Part shown: in pieces, positions 31,626 through 35,917 of the stretch | Layout: every line of letters begins with the position of its first letter | Numbering within the stretch: the stretch's first letter is position 1 | NCBI GenBank assembly: GCA_003223395.1 | Contig: QHUZ01000094.1 | Location: 1 to 35,917 of the forward strand | Direction of reading: 5' to 3' | Source of the DNA: Gemmatimonadota bacterium | Lineage (GTDB): Bacteria; Gemmatimonadota; Gemmatimonadetes; Gemmatimonadales; GWC2-71-9 | DNA length: 35,917 nucleotides | The notes under the pieces: generated by a model | Told to the model about the DNA's origin: nothing | What the model saw: only the letters and a program-made list of their open reading frames with translations | Database searches by the model: none | Translations under genes and position numbers: made by a program

Positions 31626-33803
31626 ATGCGTCGATCCGTGCTCGCCGGTCTCGCCGCGCTGATCCCAGTCGCCGTACTCGCGCAGGCCAATACGGGAGGT
31701 CCGCCGGCGACGCCCGTCCGTGTCGTCAACGACACCATCTTTGGCACCGTCGTCCCTGATCCCTATCGTTGGCTCGAGAACGTGCAGGACAGCGCTGTCC
31801 TCCAATGGTTGCACGCGCAGGATAACTATACCCGTCATCTCCTCGCCGCGATTCCCGGCCACGCCGACCTGGCGGCGCGGATTCACGCGCTCTCGAATGC
31901 CAATCCGTCGATCAGCGCGCCAAATTTTGGTGGGAAGCGCCTGTTCTATTTCAAGCGGCTCCCCGGCGAAGAGGTCAACAAGCTCTATGTGCGCGACAGC
32001 CTCGGCGCCCCCGAGCACCTGCTCGTCGATCCCGAGCGGCTGCAGCAGGCAGGCGGCCCGCACTGGGCGCTCGACTACTACTCCGCGTCGTGGGATGGCC
32101 GCTACGTCGCCTATGGCGCCTCGCCGGCCGGCTCGGAGAACAGCATCATGCGGATTCTCGACGTGACGACCGGCAAACTGCTGCCCGATTCGATTGACCG
32201 TGCGCAGTTCGGCGGCCCGTCGTGGCGACCGGATGGCCGGGCGTTTTTCTACAACCGGCTGCAGAAGCTGCCGCCCGGGGCGCCGACATCCGAGAAATAC
32301 CGCAACAGTCGCATTTACCTGCACACGGTAGGACAATCCGACACGACCGACGTCCCGCTCGTCGGTCTCGGCGTGATGCGCCGCATCCCGCTCGAGCCGG
32401 ATGACATCCCCTTCATGAACACGATTCCGGGAACCGCGTGGGCGTTCGCCACAATCGCGCATGGCGTGCAGAACGAGGTCACCGCATACGTCGCGCCGCT
32501 GGCCGATGTGCGTGACTCGACCACGGTGTGGCGGCCGCTGATCGCGCCGACCGACAGCATCGTGCTGTTCGACGTGCACGGTGACGACATCTATCTGCTT
32601 TCGCACCTCCATGCAGCGCGCTACAGGGTGTTGCGCACCAACCTGAAGAGCCCCGACGTGGCGCACGCGGCGGTCGTCTTCCCCGAGTCGCAGGGCGTGG
32701 TGGTGGTCTTCGGCACCTCGCGCGACGGGCTGTACATCAAGACCTTGGACGGTGGGTTGGGGCGCCTGTTCCGTCTCGCGTGGGGCGCGGCCCCCCCCGC
32801 TGCCCAGCCGGTGGCGCTGCCGTACGATGGCGCGATCAACAGCTTCAGCACCATACTCTCCCGCGATGGCGCGCTCTTCTCACTCGAATCGTGGACCCAT
32901 TCGCCGCTGTGGTTTGCGTCCGATCAGAAGACCGGTCACTTGACGGACACCGGTCTGCTGCCCGTGTCGCCGGTGGATTTTTCGGCGATTAAATCCGAGG
33001 AAGTGCGCGTGCGGGCACCCGACGGCACGATGGTGCCACTGTCGATCGTGCATCGCCGCGATGCCAAGCAGGACGCCAGCCATCCGCTCTATCTCGACGG
33101 GTACGGCGCCTACGGGTTCACGTACGATCCTTATTTCGGTCCCGCCTGGCTCGCGTGGTTCGAGCAGGGCGGCGTGTATGCCGTGTGTCACGTGCGTGGC
33201 GGCGGCGAGTTCGGCGAGGCGTGGCACCAGGCCGGTCGCGGCCCGACGAAGTCGAATACGTGGCGCGATCTGATCGCGTGCGGCGACTATCTCGTGGCCC
33301 AGAAGTGGACGTCACCGGCGCGACTCGCCGGCAGCGGCACGAGCGCCGGCGGAATCGAGATCGGGATGGCGGTCACCGAACGCCCGGAGCTGTTCGGGGC
33401 CGCCCTGCCGCGCGTCGGCACGCTCAATCCACTCCGGGAGATGCTGGTCGGCGTCAGCGGCCCCGCGAATCGTCCGGAGTTCGGCGATCCCACGACCGCC
33501 CAGGGCGCGCGCGAGTTGTTGGCGATGGATACGTAGCAGCACGTGAAGGCGGGGACTGCGTACCCGGCGATGTTGTTCACGAGCGGGTTCAACGATCCGC
33601 GCGTGGACACGTGGATTCCAGCGAAGACGGCGGCGCGTTTCCAGGCCGCGACCACGAGTGGCAAGCCGGTGTTGCTCCGCGTCGAGTTTGATGCCGGGCA
33701 CGGGTTCGGCTCGAGCATGTCGCAGCGCGAGGCTGAACTGGCCGATGAGTGGTCATTTTTGTTATGGCAGTGTGGCGTGCCGAAGTTTCAGCCGGTGCCG
33801 TAA
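31626..33803 (+). pseudogene. Prolyl oligopeptidase (S9A) interrupted by an in-frame TAG
   Basis: Codons 1-636 encode a secreted S9A peptidase: signal MRRSVLAGLAALIPVAVLAQ, the N-terminal block VVPDPYRWLENVQD, the propeller, then VHVR-type GGGEFGEAWHQAGRG and the nucleophile AGSGTSAGGIEIG. A TAG at 33534-33536 follows ELLAMDT, where relatives usually have an aromatic residue before HV. The same frame then continues for 88 residues with the rest of the catalytic triad: Asp in TSGFNDPRVD and His in FDAGHGFG. The stop therefore removes two of three catalytic residues. No other damage is seen, so it is a recent nonsense mutation, a sequence error or readthrough. Total size about 725 codons, normal for the family. 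Confidence 0.85.
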
Positions 33804-33807
33804 GACG

Positions 33808-35343
33808 CTACTCGAGGAGCGCCTGCACTTCAGCCGCCGCCGCAATCCGGCGGTCGACATGGTCCCCGATCGCCCGGGCGCGTTCGAGCACGAGCGTCAG
33901 ATCGGAGGGCGACCCCACGCCCGACTGCCGCTTCACGAGGGCAAGGCGCAGGTGTTCGAGCGCGGCCACCGCTTCGGTGAGCGATTCACCCGTGTCGCCC
34001 CGTGCGCGGAGTGCTTCGGCCCCGGTCTCCAATCGTTCGACCACGGCCGGAAGGTCTCGCGCCTGGCGCCGCTCCGCGTCCGGCAGCGCCTGATACGCCG
34101 AGAGTGCCGAGCGTCCGAGCACGAGCTCGGTCCGCTCGACGGAGGGCAGAGCCGGGCGTGCGGTTGTCTTGAGACCGATCCCCGCTAGGCGGAAGAACGT
34201 GCGTCCGGCTCTGCCGGCCCAGATCCGATACCACAGCGAGTCCAGCCGCAGGAACCAGCGGCGCCGCTTGATGACTTCGTCCTCCTCCTGCTGCACCTGC
34301 CGTTCGGCAAGCAGGGCCGCCCGGATGTCGTCGAACGTGTAGCCGTCCTTCAAGAGTCGGCGCGCCACCGCGACCAGTTGAAAGAGGAGGATCGCGCCGA
34401 TTATCCCCATCCCTCTCCCAGCCAGCACCGACGTCAACAGGACCAGGGTGGAGACTTGCGCGTTCCGCACGAAGGCACGCACCAGTGGCGGCGCGCGAAA
34501 GTCCCGGCCCCGCAGTTCGCCCGCGACCCGCGCGAGATCGTCCGCCGTCTGAAATCGCTCCGGCGGCGCTTTGCGGAGCAGGCGGTCGACTACGGCTGAA
34601 AGTTTGGCGGGCACCTCGGCCCGGAGCGCTTGGACCTGGGGGGCGGGCTCGTAGACGTGTTTCGTCAGGATCGCGGGCACGTTTGCGGCCTCGAACGGTG
34701 CCCGGCCGGTGAGGGCGTAGAAGAACGTCGCGCCCAGAGAGTAGAGGTCGCTGCGCGCGTCCACCGGCTCGCCGCACGCCTGCTCGGGGCTCATGTAGCG
34801 CGCGGTCCCGGTGACCGAGCCTCCCCCGCCCGCGCTTTTTCCGAGCGCGATGCCGAAGTCGGTGACGACCGCCCGCTCGGTCGCGCGCTCGATCATGATG
34901 TTGTCGGGCTTCACGTCGCGGTGAATCACGCCGCGCTGATGTGCGGCGCCGAGCGCCCACGCGACTTCCTGCAGCAGTTTCATCGCCAGGCGCGGCGAGA
35001 GCGGGCCGCCCCGCTCCACCCGATCGCGCAGTGTCTCGCCGTCCACGAAGCCCATCACGAAGAACACGAGGTCACCGTGTGCCTCGACGAGGTGAATCGG
35101 CACGATGTTGGGATGCGCTAGGCCGGCGGCGGTCCGCGCCTCCTGCAGGAAGCGGTCTCGTTCGTCGGGGCGCGTCGCGAGGTGCAGCGGCAGCAGCTTG
35201 ATCGCGACCGGGCGGTCGAGCGCCACATCACGGGCGAGCAGCACGATGCCCATACCACCGCGCCCGAGCTCGCGCTCGATCGAATAGCGGCCGGCGAGCA
35301 GCTCCTGGAGGGCGAGGAATTCGGGGCTGATCGACGCGGTCAT
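33808..35343 (-). CDS. PknB-like serine/threonine protein kinase with membrane segment
   Basis: 511 residues. The kinase domain (about 20-280) is complete: LGRGGMGIVLLARD glycine loop, Lys49 in VAIKLL, catalytic HRDVKPDN (Asp143), DFG at 162-164, TGTARYMSPEQACG activation segment and DARSDLYSLG. One or two hydrophobic segments follow (VSTLVLLTSVLAGRGMGIIGAILLFQLVAV, about 300-330). There is then a long helical C-terminal part without PASTA or TPR repeats (ELVLGRSALSAYQALPDAER, DLPAVVERLETGAEALRARG), which may be cytoplasmic or coiled. This architecture is common in Gemmatimonadota and Acidobacteriota. Signal and targets are unknown. Confidence 0.94.
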   Translation of the reverse strand: MTASISPEFLALQELLAGRYSIERELGRGGMGIVLLARDVALDRPVAIKLLPLHLATRPDERDRFLQEARTAAGLAHPNIVPIHLVEAHGDLVFFVMGFVDGETLRDRVERGGPLSPRLAMKLLQEVAWALGAAHQRGVIHRDVKPDNIMIERATERAVVTDFGIALGKSAGGGGSVTGTARYMSPEQACGEPVDARSDLYSLGATFFYALTGRAPFEAANVPAILTKHVYEPAPQVQALRAEVPAKLSAVVDRLLRKAPPERFQTADDLARVAGELRGRDFRAPPLVRAFVRNAQVSTLVLLTSVLAGRGMGIIGAILLFQLVAVARRLLKDGYTFDDIRAALLAERQVQQEEDEVIKRRRWFLRLDSLWYRIWAGRAGRTFFRLAGIGLKTTARPALPSVERTELVLGRSALSAYQALPDAERRQARDLPAVVERLETGAEALRARGDTGESLTEAVAALEHLRLALVKRQSGVGSPSDLTLVLERARAIGDHVDRRIAAAAEVQALLE

Positions 35344-35461
35344 GGGTGACTGGTCCTACGAGCGCAGCCTCGCTGCGTTTCGAGGGTGCTCCAATCTGCT
35401 AGCCTTCGGGGTAGTTTAAGGGCATGTCATTCACGCTCACCTTAGCCGCCGGAGGTTCGCG

Positions 35462-35917
35462 ATGCGTTTCCCTGGTCTGGCAACGCTTGCCGTTGTCGCG
35501 CTGTGTGCATGTGGTGGTGGTGGTGACGGAGGTCCGCACGCCAGTTCGATCGCGCTGAGCGCCGGCGACAATCAGGTCGCGGCGGCGGGCGCGGCGTTAC
35601 CCGAATCGTTGGCGGTGATCGTGCGCGATAATGCCGGCGCGGCGCTGCCGGGTGTCGCGGTGACCTGGTCTGTGACGGCAGGCGGCGGCAGCGTGTCGCC
35701 CACCACCCGCACCAGCGACGCGAGCGGCATTGCCAAGACGCGCCGCACGCTCGGTCCGAACGCCGGCACGCAGACGGCGCGCGCGACTGTCTCCAGTCTC
35801 ACTCCCGTCAATTTCAGTGCCGTTTCCCAGATTCAAGGTGCCGTCAACATCGCCAATGCGACGACGGGTCCGCTCACCGACACCGTGCTCGCCACCAAGG
35901 CCGAATCGCTCGACGTC
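35462..35917 (+). CDS. Lipoprotein with Big_1-type Ig-like domain (cut by right window edge)
   Basis: 152 codons are present and the frame is open to the edge. The lipoprotein signal MRFPGLATLAVVALCAC is followed by a Gly-rich linker. A Big_1 domain follows (SIALSAGDNQVAAAGAALPE, LPGVAVTWSVTAGGGSVSP, SGIAKTRRTLGPNAGTQTAR). The next segment (GAVNIANATTGPLTDTV) begins a second domain that cannot be identified. The start ATG 35462 has GGAGG upstream. In related genomes such N-termini precede secreted peptidases or adhesins; which one applies here cannot be told. Confidence 0.82.
   Translation, partial: MRFPGLATLAVVALCACGGGGDGGPHASSIALSAGDNQVAAAGAALPESLAVIVRDNAGAALPGVAVTWSVTAGGGSVSPTTRTSDASGIAKTRRTLGPNAGTQTARATVSSLTPVNFSAVSQIQGAVNIANATTGPLTDTVLATKAESLDV

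Noticed and set aside
33534-33536. TAG decoded as a special amino acid in the prolyl oligopeptidase
   Set aside because: No pyrrolysine or suppressor genes are visible, and other genes here end in TAG normally; a nonsense mutation or read error is simpler.

Overview
High-GC DNA (roughly 65% by eye) with GTG/TTG starts, few clear Shine-Dalgarno sites, many secreted or lipobox proteins, Big_1-type Ig domains, a PknB-like kinase with a membrane segment, and an HTH protein of a kind I associate with Gemmatimonadota. The best guess is a soil-type Gemmatimonadota chromosome. This is inference; there is no rRNA or marker gene to prove it. I see no tRNA, rRNA, CRISPR array or intact insertion sequence, and no gene-free stretch longer than about 190 bases.

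Layout. 1-3019 is housekeeping: an ATP-dependent DNA ligase (cut by the left edge), two small zinc-binding ORFs, an IF-1, a NUDIX hydrolase, Ogt and CutC. 3016-9776 is accessory: an HExxE metallopeptidase-like protein, a C11 (clostripain) peptidase, a peptidoglycan-binding/L,D-transpeptidase-like protein, small unknown proteins, a probable outer-membrane protein, an AraC-like HTH regulator with receiver debris next to it, and a three-helix membrane protein. 9790-14106 (minus) is a tight operon of a polytopic membrane protein, a DUF2723 GT-C glycosyltransferase and a GH172/DUF2961 glycosidase with a C-terminal membrane anchor. It is divergent from a short UbiA-type decaprenyl-phosphate phosphoribosyltransferase (14249-14926), which suggests D-arabinofuranose chemistry. 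15827-19698 holds a large CxxCH lipoprotein divergent from an SH3b protein coupled to a DUF2235 (Tle1-like) hydrolase.

19756-25765 is a hexuronate catabolic cluster: a UxaB-like reductase, UxuA, a sugar isomerase/epimerase, a Tat-exported Gfo/Idh/MocA oxidoreductase and UxaC. 25802-28751 (minus) is a PgaC-like processive glycosyltransferase followed by one protein that looks like PgaD fused to PgaA (exopolysaccharide synthesis and export). It is divergent from a glycine-rich beta-helix lipoprotein. The right end has a retropepsin-like protease, a prolyl oligopeptidase split by an in-frame TAG, a Ser/Thr kinase and a Big_1 lipoprotein cut by the right edge.

The most notable unexplained signal is a 16-bp AT-richer element, consensus GCTCAAAGTGTCATAG. 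It occurs eight times between 3.8 and 17.7 kb and, apart from one degenerate copy, only in intergenic DNA. In most cases it points at a start codon 33-68 bases away. It ties the accessory genes into one apparent regulon, and four copies bracket the HTH regulator gene.
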